Source of the DNA: Neoalteromonas flava
Lineage (GTDB): Bacteria; Pseudomonadota; Gammaproteobacteria; Enterobacterales; Alteromonadaceae
Assembly (NCBI RefSeq): GCF_002807685.1
Contig: NZ_PEAX01000001.1
Span: forward strand, 620,001-684,000
Length of the DNA stretch: 64,000 nt
Direction: 5' to 3'
How positions within the stretch are numbered: position 1 is the first letter of the stretch; each line of letters opens with the position of its first letter. This document shows positions 36,542 to 45,487 of this stretch, in pieces. The notes under the pieces are model-generated. The model was not told where the DNA came from, made no database searches, and saw only the letters and a list, made by a program, of their open reading frames with translations. Both the position numbers and the translations under genes were made by a program.

Positions 36542-37940
36542 ATTCATTCCTTACTGAGTCAAGCCTTGTTTTTAACTCTTCTTCAGGATGATAGTTACCC
36601 GTTTTAAATAAGGCGTATATGTTTTGGGTGTTCATAATGTCATCAAATGGGTTCTTATTTAGTATTAAAAGATCAGCCTGATAGCCAGGAGCTATTCGTC
36701 CTACTTTTTTACCTATCCAATCCCCTGGAATTGATGTAGCACTTCTTATTGCTTGCTGAGGTGTCATGCCAATTTGAACGAGAGAAGCTAGCTCTTGATG
36801 AAGTGAGTAACCTGGAACAACCATTGTAGTCATTGCATCTGTACCAGCGAGAATAATAACTCCGTTTTCTAACAAGATATTCAGGACTATTTCATTTGCG
36901 CGAACAAAAGTAGTCCACCATTCATAATTATTGGAGTGTTTTAATGCAAATTCGTTTTTGTCCGGCAACCAATATTGAAGCCTTTTGGGGTTTGTAAAAG
37001 ACAAATCTATTTCTTGTATCAATGAATCGAGGTCGCTTATTTGTCTTGGTATGCTTTGCATATACCAAAGCGTCGTTCCTACAGCTATGTTGTTACTACT
37101 TAGCGTTTTTGAGTAAGTTTTTACTTTTTGTTCAACAAATGACAAGAATTCCTCAGATGTATCAGTTGAATAATAACCAAATTCCTTATTAAGTGTTTTG
37201 ACCAATTCCTCTATGTGTGCAATTTCCCTTTGGCCACTCTCAATAAATTCCTCGAATGAAACTGAGTTTGGGATATGCCCTACAACTTTGTAACCTTTCG
37301 CCTTTGCAGCGTGAGTTAATGCAAAGTACATATTTTTATTTATATCGGAAGCTATCTTTGCGTTTTCAAAACCATCGTTTTTTAAACGCTCTATCAAGTC
37401 TATAGCATCTTGTTGACTTGTTATATTAATTCGATTCCAAAATAATCCATTTATGAATCCCCAAATACCACCTTTGCTTGAGATTTTTTCAGAAGATACT
37501 TCAATTGATGGGCCAAATTGCCCCAAGGCCATTTGCTTACTCCAATCTAAATGCTTGTAACTGCCGGACATCTCTCGGATATAAGTTATGCCGTATGAAA
37601 GATACACTTTCAGATCGTTTGCTGAATCCTGTAAGTGAACGTGTGAGTCTATAAGACCAGGAATAATATACTTACCCTGTGCATCAATAATTTCATGGTC
37701 ATCAATTTTTGGTTTACCGCCTACTGATTGAATTTTTCTATTATTAATTACTAATGTTGTATTGGGTAAAAACACTTCACCATCTGCGCTCAACACATTT
37801 GCATTGATAATGTAGTATTTTGAAAACGGCTTAAGATCACCCACCTCTTTTGGATGGGTGAAAGAAGCGCAAGCAACTAGGCTACTGACGAACACAGTTA
37901 GTATAAAAGCTAACTTTCTTGGTTTTTGAATTGTATGCAT
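36531..37940 (-). CDS. Exported amidohydrolase lipoprotein (imidazolonepropionase-like)
   Basis: A 469-residue predicted lipoprotein (lipobox LVAC near residue 25) of the metal-dependent amidohydrolase superfamily. Metal and catalytic residues are visible: HVH in DSHVHL (about 100-105), a Lys in ENAKIA, His in VVGHIPNS, His in IAHIEEL and Asp in LAGTDAMTT. This is the complete binuclear set seen in imidazolonepropionase-related dipeptidases; the substrate is unknown. The start at 37940 has GGAGAAATA before it; an in-frame codon 36 bases upstream is not needed. It overlaps the HD gene and is AT-rich. Confidence 0.9.
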   Translation of the reverse strand: MHTIQKPRKLAFILTVFVSSLVACASFTHPKEVGDLKPFSKYYIINANVLSADGEVFLPNTTLVINNRKIQSVGGKPKIDDHEIIDAQGKYIIPGLIDSHVHLQDSANDLKVYLSYGITYIREMSGSYKHLDWSKQMALGQFGPSIEVSSEKISSKGGIWGFINGLFWNRINITSQQDAIDLIERLKNDGFENAKIASDINKNMYFALTHAAKAKGYKVVGHIPNSVSFEEFIESGQREIAHIEELVKTLNKEFGYYSTDTSEEFLSFVEQKVKTYSKTLSSNNIAVGTTLWYMQSIPRQISDLDSLIQEIDLSFTNPKRLQYWLPDKNEFALKHSNNYEWWTTFVRANEIVLNILLENGVIILAGTDAMTTMVVPGYSLHQELASLVQIGMTPQQAIRSATSIPGDWIGKKVGRIAPGYQADLLILNKNPFDDIMNTQNIYALFKTGNYHPEEELKTRLDSVRNEYAD

Positions 37941-38018
37941 TATTTCTCCAATCTTTAATGTGCCAGTCATTAACATGCAGTAACTAGCAAAATGAAGCGG
38001 GAGTGTATGAAGAACATA

Positions 38019-38051
38019 AGAAAAATCACTCTCAAAATGTATATTGAGAGT
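38019..38051 (-). terminator. Terminator after the AraC-type gene
   Basis: ACTCTCAA (38028-38035) and TTGAGAGT (38044-38051) are perfect eight-base arms around an eight-base loop, followed on the minus strand by a U-rich run (38027-38019). It starts three bases past the regulator stop. Confidence 0.8.
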
Positions 38052-38053
38052 AT

Positions 38054-39193
38054 CTATTGTTTACTTTTTACATACTCAGTGGGGGTGAGCCCTACACTTT
38101 TCTTAAATATCCTGTAGAACGTTGCCTCGGAGTTAAAACCTGATTCTAGTGAAATAGAGAGGATTGATGCTGATTTGTGATTGGACAGTAGCAGTTGCTT
38201 TGCATAAGTAATCCGTTTCTGATTGACAAGGTCCCTAAATGAAACATTAAGTTGCCTATTGATTGCCTGAGAGATTGCATTCCCTGTAACGCCAAGCTTA
38301 TCCGACAGTATTTTAACATTCAGTGTTGGATCAAGATATAAACGTTCATTTTCAATCAGTGAAATTATTCTGTCCGCAAGTCCCAACAAGCTTTCATTTT
38401 GAACATCATTCGTAATGTAAGATTTATCCTCCGATTCTAAAACGTTTGCGTGAAGGTAAAGTGTTAAATGAGGGGCTTTGTAAGCAATAAAATATATGAT
38501 TCCTGCCATATATAGAAAATAAAACTGCCAATGAATGTTATCTGCATTATTCAGCCAAACAGTTCTATCCAAGAGCATATTAAAAAATAACAAGCCAAGA
38601 AGTATAAACATCAATATATGAATACGCCTCAACCATAAGAATATAGTGTGGCCATTATCAGAAGTGAAACTTTCTAGTCTATTGCGGAAGTCCTTGAGCT
38701 CTCTGTAACCGAGAAACAAATAAACAATAATTAATACTAACGTTATGTAGTCCTCCAACTCTTTGACCATATAAAAATTTATATTCGCGAGAAATAAATC
38801 GATCCCTTTCTGGGTTTCAATTTGAACTGAAGTTGCATAAACATAAACGCCAAACACAATGAAAATGAATGAAGGTATAAAGTGTAAAAAGTGTATAGCT
38901 TTAAAAATAAAATTACGCCTCGTAATTGTAATACAGTACAAATAAGCGAGGGCTGGGAGTGCGGTTTCAAAAGGTAATGGAATGTTCCGCAATACAGGAA
39001 AAGTACGATCTAATTCAACAGAGTAGATAATCGTCTTCAAACATATACAGCTGAAAAATATAAGAATAAGAGAAAGTAGGATACTGCCAACTTTACTCTT
39101 CGATGTTTTTTTTAAAAGCACAAAAGCAGTTAAAAAGCCTTGAATAATGCCAACAAATAATAGTACTTCAAATAAAGAGAAAAGCATAAACAA
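38054..39193 (-). CDS. Membrane-bound AraC-family regulator
   Basis: A 379-residue protein with about seven membrane helices (residues 5-240) followed by a cytosolic AraC DNA-binding domain (about 275-375). The two HTH motifs are seen as LNVKILSDKLGVTGNAISQAINRQL and ILSISLESGFNSEATFYRIFKKSVGLTPTEYV, split by a KRITYAKQLLL linker helix. This is the 7TM-AraC arrangement, which senses a signal at the membrane and binds DNA directly. It is AT-rich, upstream of and codirectional with the amidohydrolase and HD genes, which may be its targets. Confidence 0.9.
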   Translation of the reverse strand: MFMLFSLFEVLLFVGIIQGFLTAFVLLKKTSKSKVGSILLSLILIFFSCICLKTIIYSVELDRTFPVLRNIPLPFETALPALAYLYCITITRRNFIFKAIHFLHFIPSFIFIVFGVYVYATSVQIETQKGIDLFLANINFYMVKELEDYITLVLIIVYLFLGYRELKDFRNRLESFTSDNGHTIFLWLRRIHILMFILLGLLFFNMLLDRTVWLNNADNIHWQFYFLYMAGIIYFIAYKAPHLTLYLHANVLESEDKSYITNDVQNESLLGLADRIISLIENERLYLDPTLNVKILSDKLGVTGNAISQAINRQLNVSFRDLVNQKRITYAKQLLLSNHKSASILSISLESGFNSEATFYRIFKKSVGLTPTEYVKSKQ

Positions 39194-39693
39194 GTCTCTG
39201 CTGTTGATTATAATATGAATTAGTCTCGACTTAAGCTACATGGGTAAAACTCGATATGAGTCGCCCCTGCTTGAACTGATTATAAAAGCAAACTCGACTT
39301 TCTAGCATCTTTTGATTCATAGCCTTTCATGTTTTTGAAGAGAGCTAGCGACTGTCTGTCTTTTGCGTCTTATGCCGTCGATTATTTACTAAAGGTGAGC
39401 GTTAGCTACGCTTATCCATTTGATCATTTTTTTCTTCAATTTCTGTTTCTGAACGACCGACAGCTTAAATTCCAATTTCTGACGTGGGATTGGACTAATC
39501 ACCAACGACCGCTTCACGTACTCAGCAGATCCTGACTGTAGTCAGGGTGACGGACTGATGTCAGTGCTAAGCAACTTCTAAACTGCGTCTAAATAAATAA
39601 TTCGCCGTGCCTTCGTTATTCAAGCAGGAATAAAAAAGGGCGCCAAATTGGCGCCCAGTGCGAGACCGTTAATTTTGTATCTCACTCAAAGAT
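39194..39693. other. Non-coding gap with AraC promoter region
   Basis: 500 bases lacking a convincing gene. It contains the upstream region of the AraC-type gene, a short hairpin CCTGAC-TGTA-GTCAGG at 39531-39546 and, at its right end, the terminator of the sigma/anti-sigma operon (39632-39656). Confidence 0.5.
39632..39656 (-). terminator. Terminator of the ECF sigma operon
   Basis: GGGCGCCAAATTGGCGCCC (39638-39656) is a near-perfect GC-rich hairpin, followed on the minus strand by six U residues (39637-39632), downstream of the anti-sigma-like gene. Confidence 0.9.
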
Positions 39694-40560
39694 TTAATTC
39701 TCGTCTGGTCCCATGAGCGTGTATCCTTGTGGCGATAAATCAAAGAGTGATGCCTCCAAGGTTTGGTTGAAAGCCACATCAGCTTCAAAGATAAATGATT
39801 GATCCACCTGAGTTTCAACGCGGATTTTTATTGGCAGTTCAGTGTCAGGATCGACCCATAGGGTAACCCGCATGTTTTCAGGTTCAATAACGTAAACGGT
39901 TGTCTCTACACCGTATAACAATACCGATGGTTCAATATTAACGTCTCCTTGGTAATTCAGGATTGTCGAGTACCAATCAAAAAGCTCATCCTCCAACGCA
40001 GCTTTAGCGTCGCTTGCAGGCGCAAAGTCTATTGGCATCGCCATGTTGCGATCAGGAAATAAAATTGATCCTTTGCCTTGTTCCGTATCTACTACGTTAA
40101 TGATTGTAGGCGCTCCATTGGCGTTGGGTCGCGGCGAATTGACCACTCTCAATTTACCCGGTGCTTGGTAGTAAACTTCTATATTCATCATGGCCTGCCC
40201 ATTTGCAGTCATTTCACCTGAATACACCATACTGGTTATGGCATTCAGTTTCTTTACTACCGCAGCAAAGGCCGGTGCGCTCGCAGTACTGGTTACCAGT
40301 ACTGCGACTGTTAGCACAAGCGCTGCTGCCGAACCGGCAAAGCCCAGTTGCTTTGGCACACTCACCTGCTTTAACCACTGCCAAAACCCAATTGTCGCTT
40401 CACTTTGTTCCGGGTCTTCGGCCACGGGCCCCGCATACGCTTCAATTGCCTCGTTTAACCTGTTCTGCATGGCGATGTCTTCCTGTTCAGTGGTGTGTTG
40501 GCTTTTCACGATGCTGAGAATCTTCTCCAGCTTTGCTTCAGTCGAATAATCACTCTTCAT
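39694..40560 (-). CDS. Anti-sigma-like membrane protein with LolA/MucB-type domain
   Basis: A 288-residue protein with an acidic N-terminal cytosolic region (about 1-70) that could bind a sigma factor, one membrane helix (about 73-93), and a periplasmic beta-rich domain with a DUF2092/LolA-like pattern (YSGEMTANGQAMMNIEVYYQAPGKLRV onward), a fold that binds lipid-like or hydrophobic ligands. It overlaps the sigma gene by 11 bases, supporting the anti-sigma role, which remains inferred. It ends in a strong terminator. Confidence 0.8.
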   Translation of the reverse strand: MKSDYSTEAKLEKILSIVKSQHTTEQEDIAMQNRLNEAIEAYAGPVAEDPEQSEATIGFWQWLKQVSVPKQLGFAGSAAALVLTVAVLVTSTASAPAFAAVVKKLNAITSMVYSGEMTANGQAMMNIEVYYQAPGKLRVVNSPRPNANGAPTIINVVDTEQGKGSILFPDRNMAMPIDFAPASDAKAALEDELFDWYSTILNYQGDVNIEPSVLLYGVETTVYVIEPENMRVTLWVDPDTELPIKIRVETQVDQSFIFEADVAFNQTLEASLFDLSPQGYTLMGPDEN

Positions 40561-41086
40561 GACTGGCTCCTAAAAACTGTGACTGACCTACAATAGTTGA
40601 GAGTTTTATTTGCGAACGATGTAGGGATACGCCCACTAAATTGCTGGAGACATGCATTAATTCTGAGATTTCCTGATAGGAATAGCCTTCGACATGGCGT
40701 AAGCAGTAGATTTGCGCATCCTGTTCGGTAAGTTGCAACAGCGCATGGGTAAACAGGGTTAGATCACGGTCCTGCAATACTTGATTTAACGGTTGTGCCG
40801 CACTTTCACCTACCTTTTCAGGTACAACGGTAAAGGTATCTTCTGCGCGTTGCTTGTTTTTGCGTAGATAATCTATCGCCGTTGATACAGCCAGTGTTTT
40901 CAAATAAGCAGGCCAGTTTTTAACGTCGTTTAAGTTAACCAAAGGCTTTTTAAACAGCTTAATAAAAACGTCTTGCGTCACGTCTTCGGCTAGATGCGTA
41001 TCGGCCAACAACCGATAGGCACAATGAAAGACGAGCTTTCCATGCTGCTGCGCCAAGTCTGATATTTTAGCTTTGTGTTGCTGCAA
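40550..41086 (-). CDS. ECF-type RNA polymerase sigma factor
   Basis: A 178-residue sigma-70 family ECF factor with region 2 (HCAYRLLADTHLAEDVTQDVFIKLF, about 21-45) and region 4 (YSYQEISELMHVSSNLVGVSLHRSQIKL, about 135-162) joined by a short linker; regions 1 and 3 are absent as expected for ECF. It is the first gene of a two-gene operon with the overlapping membrane anti-sigma-like gene, so it probably responds to an envelope or lipid signal. Its own promoter in the 281-base gap to the acyl-CoA synthetase gene is likely self-regulated. Confidence 0.93.
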   Translation of the reverse strand: MQQHKAKISDLAQQHGKLVFHCAYRLLADTHLAEDVTQDVFIKLFKKPLVNLNDVKNWPAYLKTLAVSTAIDYLRKNKQRAEDTFTVVPEKVGESAAQPLNQVLQDRDLTLFTHALLQLTEQDAQIYCLRHVEGYSYQEISELMHVSSNLVGVSLHRSQIKLSTIVGQSQFLGASHEE

Positions 41087-41367
41087 TGTAGTTCTCCAAA
41101 ATTACATCTCAGCCTAAAGACGAATGGGTCGTTTGAAATATTACAGACTTTTTAAAACTTTTTTATCCATTTGGGAAAAAACGAAAATTAGCCGGTTTTG
41201 TTTGGCAACAAAGTATTTACTGTAAATTCCATTCAACCGAAGCAATTAATCCCACTTCGCTAGCATTCGCATGCTCAATGTAAATCCATTCATCAAATGT
41301 AATCGAATTGTTAATTCAATCCGTATATGCTGAACCTTTGACTATGCAATAAAAAAAGCGAGAAGCC

Positions 41368-42939
41368 ATGTTTCAAGATTTGTTACCGGAAAACGTCCAC
41401 TCTTTACCCGATTACATTGAGCACGTGTTCGACAAGTACACCGATGCGCCAGCTTATACCGCGCTCGGTCAAACCCTATCTTTCAGTGAGATTGAGCAAC
41501 GTTCAGCCGCATTGGCTAATTACCTGCAGCATGAAGCGGGCTTGGAGCCTGGTGACCGGATTGCGATCCAATTACCTAACTTATTGCAAAACCCTATCGC
41601 AGTATACGCGGCGCTGCGCGCTGGCTTGGTGGTGGTTAACACCAACCCCTTGTATACGCCGCGAGAAATGCAACACCAATTCAGTGATTCCGGTGCCAAG
41701 GCACTCATTATTCTGGCTGACTTACTGCCTAACTTTGAAAAAATAAAAGCAGACACACAAGTACAGACGGTTATCATCACCAGCGCCACAGAGTTGTTAC
41801 AACCTGCCAGCGCCCCACAACATGAAACCTACGTTGCATTAAGCGCAGCTATCGATAAAGGTGCTAGCTTACCGCAGTTTTCCCGCCCAAGCGTCACCAT
41901 GGACACGCTATGCATGCTGCAATACACCGGTGGTACTACGGGTTTATCTAAGGGTGCGGCGTTGTCGCATGGTAATGTATTAAGTAACAGTGTACAGACC
42001 TTAGACCGTCTAGGTGACCGCTTTAAAAGTGGCGAAGAAATCGTGGTATGCCCGCTCCCGCTTTATCATATCTACGCGTTTACTGTGTGTATGATGACGT
42101 TTTTTGCCAAGGGTTGTTTAACCATTCTGATCCCCAATCCTCGCGATCCAGATGCTTTTATTAGTGCCATCAAGCCGTATAAATTTACCACCTTTGCTGG
42201 CATTAATACCTTGTTTGTTGGATTGGGTCAGCACCCCGATTTTAAAGCCTTAGACTTCTCAGCGTTAAAGCTCACGCTGTCTGGTGGTACCGCACTGACC
42301 AGTGCTGCTGTGGATATTTGGCGTGATGTGACGGGTTGCAGCATTACCGAAGGTTATGGGTTATCTGAGACCGCACCGGTTTTGACCTTTAATGAGCCCG
42401 GCAATGAAAAAATTGGTACCATCGGTACCCCACTGGTGGGTACAGAAGTGCGAATTTTAGACGAGAACGACCACGCCGTGCCTGACGGACAGGAAGGCCA
42501 GATCGCCGCCCGTGGTCCACAAGTTATGTTAGGTTACTGGCAACGCGAGGATGCCACTGCTGAAGTGATGACTGACGACGGCTTTTTCAAAACCGGCGAT
42601 ATCGGTGTGCGACTGCCGGATGGTACCATCAAGATCGTGGATCGCTTGAAAGACATGATCTTAGTCTCTGGCTTCAATGTGTACCCGAACGAAGTTGAGA
42701 ACATTCTTACTGCCTTCCCAACTATCGTTGAAGCTGCCGTGGTTGGTGCTCCGGATGATAAGACGGGCGAGCGCGTATGTGCTTATGTGACGACTTCAGC
42801 GCCCCTAGATGAGGACGCGGTTATCGCCCATTGCCGTGAACAGTTGACTGCCTACAAAGTCCCAAAAGAAATTCATGTACTCGATGAGTTACCTAAATCA
42901 ACGGTAGGTAAGATCCTACGTCGTGAATTACGTAAGTAA
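41368..42939 (+). CDS. Long-chain fatty acid-CoA ligase (FadD-like)
   Basis: A 523-residue adenylate-forming enzyme that activates fatty acids to acyl-CoA. The P-loop-like motif YTGGTTGLSKGAALSH lies near 185-200, GYGLSETAP (A5 motif) near 329-337, TGDIGVRLPDGTIKIVDRLKDMI (A7/A8) near 411-433 and the catalytic Lys in KSTVGKILRREL at the C-terminus. It is typical for a medium/long-chain AMP-binding ligase. The start has GCGAGAAG ahead of it. A strong terminator follows the stop. Divergent from the ECF sigma operon. Confidence 0.92.
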   Translation: MFQDLLPENVHSLPDYIEHVFDKYTDAPAYTALGQTLSFSEIEQRSAALANYLQHEAGLEPGDRIAIQLPNLLQNPIAVYAALRAGLVVVNTNPLYTPREMQHQFSDSGAKALIILADLLPNFEKIKADTQVQTVIITSATELLQPASAPQHETYVALSAAIDKGASLPQFSRPSVTMDTLCMLQYTGGTTGLSKGAALSHGNVLSNSVQTLDRLGDRFKSGEEIVVCPLPLYHIYAFTVCMMTFFAKGCLTILIPNPRDPDAFISAIKPYKFTTFAGINTLFVGLGQHPDFKALDFSALKLTLSGGTALTSAAVDIWRDVTGCSITEGYGLSETAPVLTFNEPGNEKIGTIGTPLVGTEVRILDENDHAVPDGQEGQIAARGPQVMLGYWQREDATAEVMTDDGFFKTGDIGVRLPDGTIKIVDRLKDMILVSGFNVYPNEVENILTAFPTIVEAAVVGAPDDKTGERVCAYVTTSAPLDEDAVIAHCREQLTAYKVPKEIHVLDELPKSTVGKILRRELRK

Positions 42940-42960
42940 ACGGTTCTAACCACATTTAAT

Positions 42961-42990
42961 AGCCCAGCGTCAGCGCTGGGCTTTTTCTTT
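42961..42990 (+). terminator. Intrinsic terminator of the acyl-CoA ligase gene
   Basis: AGCCCAGCG (42961-42969) and CGCTGGGCT (42974-42982) form a perfect nine-base stem with loop TCAG, followed by a T-rich tail. It lies between convergent genes and could also serve cydB. Confidence 0.9.
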
Positions 42991-43009
42991 ATCCGTCCAC
43001 ACTAACACT

Positions 43010-44020
43010 CTAATAATACGTGAGCTTAGTGGCTTTACCGCGAAACACCGTATACGCAAATACGGTATAACCGATGATAAATGGCATAACGAAAAGAGTG
43101 CCAATTAACATGATCCTAAGTGATTCAGGTGCGCTGGCGCTGTTGTATATTGTCAACTCACCCGGCACCAAGTAGGGATAAAAACTCAATGCCAAACCGG
43201 TAAAGCAACAAATAAACACAATCACCACCATCACAAAAGGCAACCAGCTGCCCCGGTCATCAATCAATGGCAGGCGGCGCAGTACCTGATAGCCGAGCAA
43301 AAACATGCTGAAACACAACAGTGGTATCAGAGCAATGAGGAAAGCTAACGGTGGTGTAAGCCAGCGCACATAAACAAACTCATTGATCAACGGATTAACC
43401 GCACAAACCGTCAGAATGCCTAAAAACGTCAGGGTTCCCGCACGCTTTGCCCAACCAATTGCGCGCAGTTGCATGCTCCCTGCGGTTTTCATAATCAACC
43501 AGCAACTACCAATTAATGCATACGCGGCCATAACGCCGAGCCCGCTCAAGCAGGCAAAGATGACTGCCATCAAGGTAAATTCGAAGCCCATTACATACAT
43601 ACCAAGCATGTACCCTTGGGTGAATGCGGTAAGCGTTGAACCGATCTTAAAGCAGCGGTCCCAAACTATCTTCCTTTGCGGTTTTACTTTGGCACGAAAA
43701 TCAAAAGATACCCCACGCAAGATAAGGCCAAAGAGCATAATCGTGGCCGGCAAATAAAGGGCATGCAATACCGCACTGTGCGCGGCTGGGAATGCAACTA
43801 ACAGCAGGCCCACTGCCAACACTAACCAAGTCTCATTGGCGTCCCAAAATGGGCCTATGGAAGCAATAGCGAGGTCGCGCTGCGCCTCATCATCAAGCGG
43901 TAGCAAAATCCCTACCCCGAGGTCATAGCCATCGAGTATGGCATACACGAGCACGGCAAGTGCCATTAAAGCCGCGAATATCAGGGGAAGTGTGTCGTCG
44001 GCAAATAACCATTCAAACAT
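43010..44020 (-). CDS. cydB: Cytochrome bd-type quinol oxidase subunit II
   Basis: A 336-residue integral membrane subunit II with about eight hydrophobic helices, including the start MFEWLFADDTLPLIFAAL, the early YAILDGYDLGVGIL block and GPFWDANETWLV helix. It partners subunit I in the bd-type terminal oxidase. Length and the absence of extra loops fit the CIO-like branch. Its ATG overlaps the cydA stop by one base (TAATG), so translation is coupled. It converges on the acyl-CoA ligase terminator. Confidence 0.95.
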   Translation of the reverse strand: MFEWLFADDTLPLIFAALMALAVLVYAILDGYDLGVGILLPLDDEAQRDLAIASIGPFWDANETWLVLAVGLLLVAFPAAHSAVLHALYLPATIMLFGLILRGVSFDFRAKVKPQRKIVWDRCFKIGSTLTAFTQGYMLGMYVMGFEFTLMAVIFACLSGLGVMAAYALIGSCWLIMKTAGSMQLRAIGWAKRAGTLTFLGILTVCAVNPLINEFVYVRWLTPPLAFLIALIPLLCFSMFLLGYQVLRRLPLIDDRGSWLPFVMVVIVFICCFTGLALSFYPYLVPGELTIYNSASAPESLRIMLIGTLFVMPFIIGYTVFAYTVFRGKATKLTYY

Positions 44021-45393
44021 TAGTTTTCTCCCAATAGTGTGCTGTGCTGAGTTGATACCGCTTTTTGCTGCGGTGTACGAGGTTCGAACTCTTCAATATC
44101 CACCGAGCGGCGCGCCATATAAAATAGGGTTTTCACATAAGCGAAGAGCAACACAACGTACAACAGCAGGTAGGCCACCAACGTAAACGCCACATTGCCT
44201 GCAGGCTGTGTAGTTACTGCATCGGCAGTACGCAAAACTCCCGAGACCAAGTAGGGTTGACGCCCGATTTCAGTCACATACCAGCCCGCCAGTGAGGCTA
44301 TCCACCCCGAAAAGCTCATGCTAATTAACACTTTGAGTTGCAGTACAGAAAGTCTATTTTGCTGCCACAAGCGCGGTGCGCACCACCAGGCAATCAAGAT
44401 CATCAATAGCCCCATGCCGACCATCACACGAAAACCATAGAACACGGGCTTAACCGGAGGGTGTTCTCCTACAAAGTCATTTAAACCTTTGATCTCACCT
44501 TCCATATCATGAGTGAGAATTAAGCTAGCTAAATTCGGGATTGCCAGTTCAAAGTGATTTTCGCGCGCTTGCTCATCAGGTATGGCAAACAATAACAGGG
44601 GCACGCCTTTCTGGGTTTCCCATACCCCCTCCATCGCTGCTACTTTCTGCGGTTGATGTTCCAATGTATTAAGACCGTGCAGGTCGCCAATAAAGGCTTG
44701 AGTAGGAGCCAATATAGCGGCAGTCAACACTGCGGCTTTAAGCGCCAGTCGCGGCGCTTTTTTATCGTCTCCGCGGTACAAACGATAGGCGGATATCCCA
44801 GCAATCAGAAAGCAGGTTGTCAACGCTGATGCCAGCAAGGTATGACCAAACCGATAAGGAAACGAAGGGTTGAAGATTATTGCCAACCAATCCGTTGCGT
44901 GCACCACACCGTCTCTAATTTCAAAACCTGCGGGAGTTTGCATCCATGAATTAAGTACCAAGATCCAAAATGCTGACATGGTAGTTCCGAACGCAACGAG
45001 AAACGTACTCAACGTATGCACCCAGCCTGGAACCCGATTAAACCCAAACAACATAATCCCGAGTAATGTGGCTTCAAGAAAAAAGGCGGTTAGAATTTCA
45101 TAGGCTAGAAGAGGCCCGGCAATGTTACCGATAGTTTCCATAAACCCAGGCCAATTAGTACCAAACTGAAATGACATTGTGATCCCACTGACCACTCCCA
45201 AGGCAAAGGTCAGGGCAAACACCTTTACCCAGAAACGATAGATGCGCATCCACACCGGATGCTGACTTAGGTCATAGCGGATTTTGAAATAAACCAGAAA
45301 CCATCCCAGCGCAATGGTTATGGTTGGGAATAAAATATGAAAACTGATATTCGCAGCAAATTGAATGCGCGACAGTAACAGAACATCAAACAT
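44020..45393 (-). CDS. cydA: Cytochrome bd-type quinol oxidase subunit I (CIO-like)
   Basis: A 457-residue membrane subunit carrying the b558, b595 and d hemes. His19 (SFHILFP) is the b595/d ligand, and GRQPYLVSGVLRT (about 370-382) is the family signature. The quinol-binding Q loop is short, as in cyanide-insensitive oxidases (CioA), and the protein is about 65 residues shorter than E. coli CydA. Upstream lies a GbsR/MarR-type regulator, an inverted repeat at 45421-45463 and an FNR-like box; together these suggest oxygen-responsive control. Confidence 0.95.
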   Translation of the reverse strand: MFDVLLLSRIQFAANISFHILFPTITIALGWFLVYFKIRYDLSQHPVWMRIYRFWVKVFALTFALGVVSGITMSFQFGTNWPGFMETIGNIAGPLLAYEILTAFFLEATLLGIMLFGFNRVPGWVHTLSTFLVAFGTTMSAFWILVLNSWMQTPAGFEIRDGVVHATDWLAIIFNPSFPYRFGHTLLASALTTCFLIAGISAYRLYRGDDKKAPRLALKAAVLTAAILAPTQAFIGDLHGLNTLEHQPQKVAAMEGVWETQKGVPLLLFAIPDEQARENHFELAIPNLASLILTHDMEGEIKGLNDFVGEHPPVKPVFYGFRVMVGMGLLMILIAWWCAPRLWQQNRLSVLQLKVLISMSFSGWIASLAGWYVTEIGRQPYLVSGVLRTADAVTTQPAGNVAFTLVAYLLLYVVLLFAYVKTLFYMARRSVDIEEFEPRTPQQKAVSTQHSTLLGEN

Positions 45394-45420
45394 AGCGGTT
45401 ACCTACTACTAAAGAAATTA

Positions 45421-45463
45421 GTCAAAGTGCGGTCGCTCATTGTGTTTGGCACTGCACTTTGAC
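45421..45463. promoter_or_regulatory. Inverted repeat between regulator gene and cydA
   Basis: Perfect 10-base arms GTCAAAGTGC (45421-45430) and GCACTTTGAC (45454-45463), 23 bases apart, in the 94-base gap between the regulator stop and the cydA start. Centre-to-centre spacing is near three helical turns. No U tract follows, so an operator is more likely than a terminator. Confidence 0.5.
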
Positions 45464-45487
45464 AAACCGCTTTAACGGCTTGCTAGG

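Noticed and set aside
39329-39535. 68-codon open frame upstream of the AraC-type gene
   Set aside because: No ribosome binding site and the product looks random; the region is likely regulatory.
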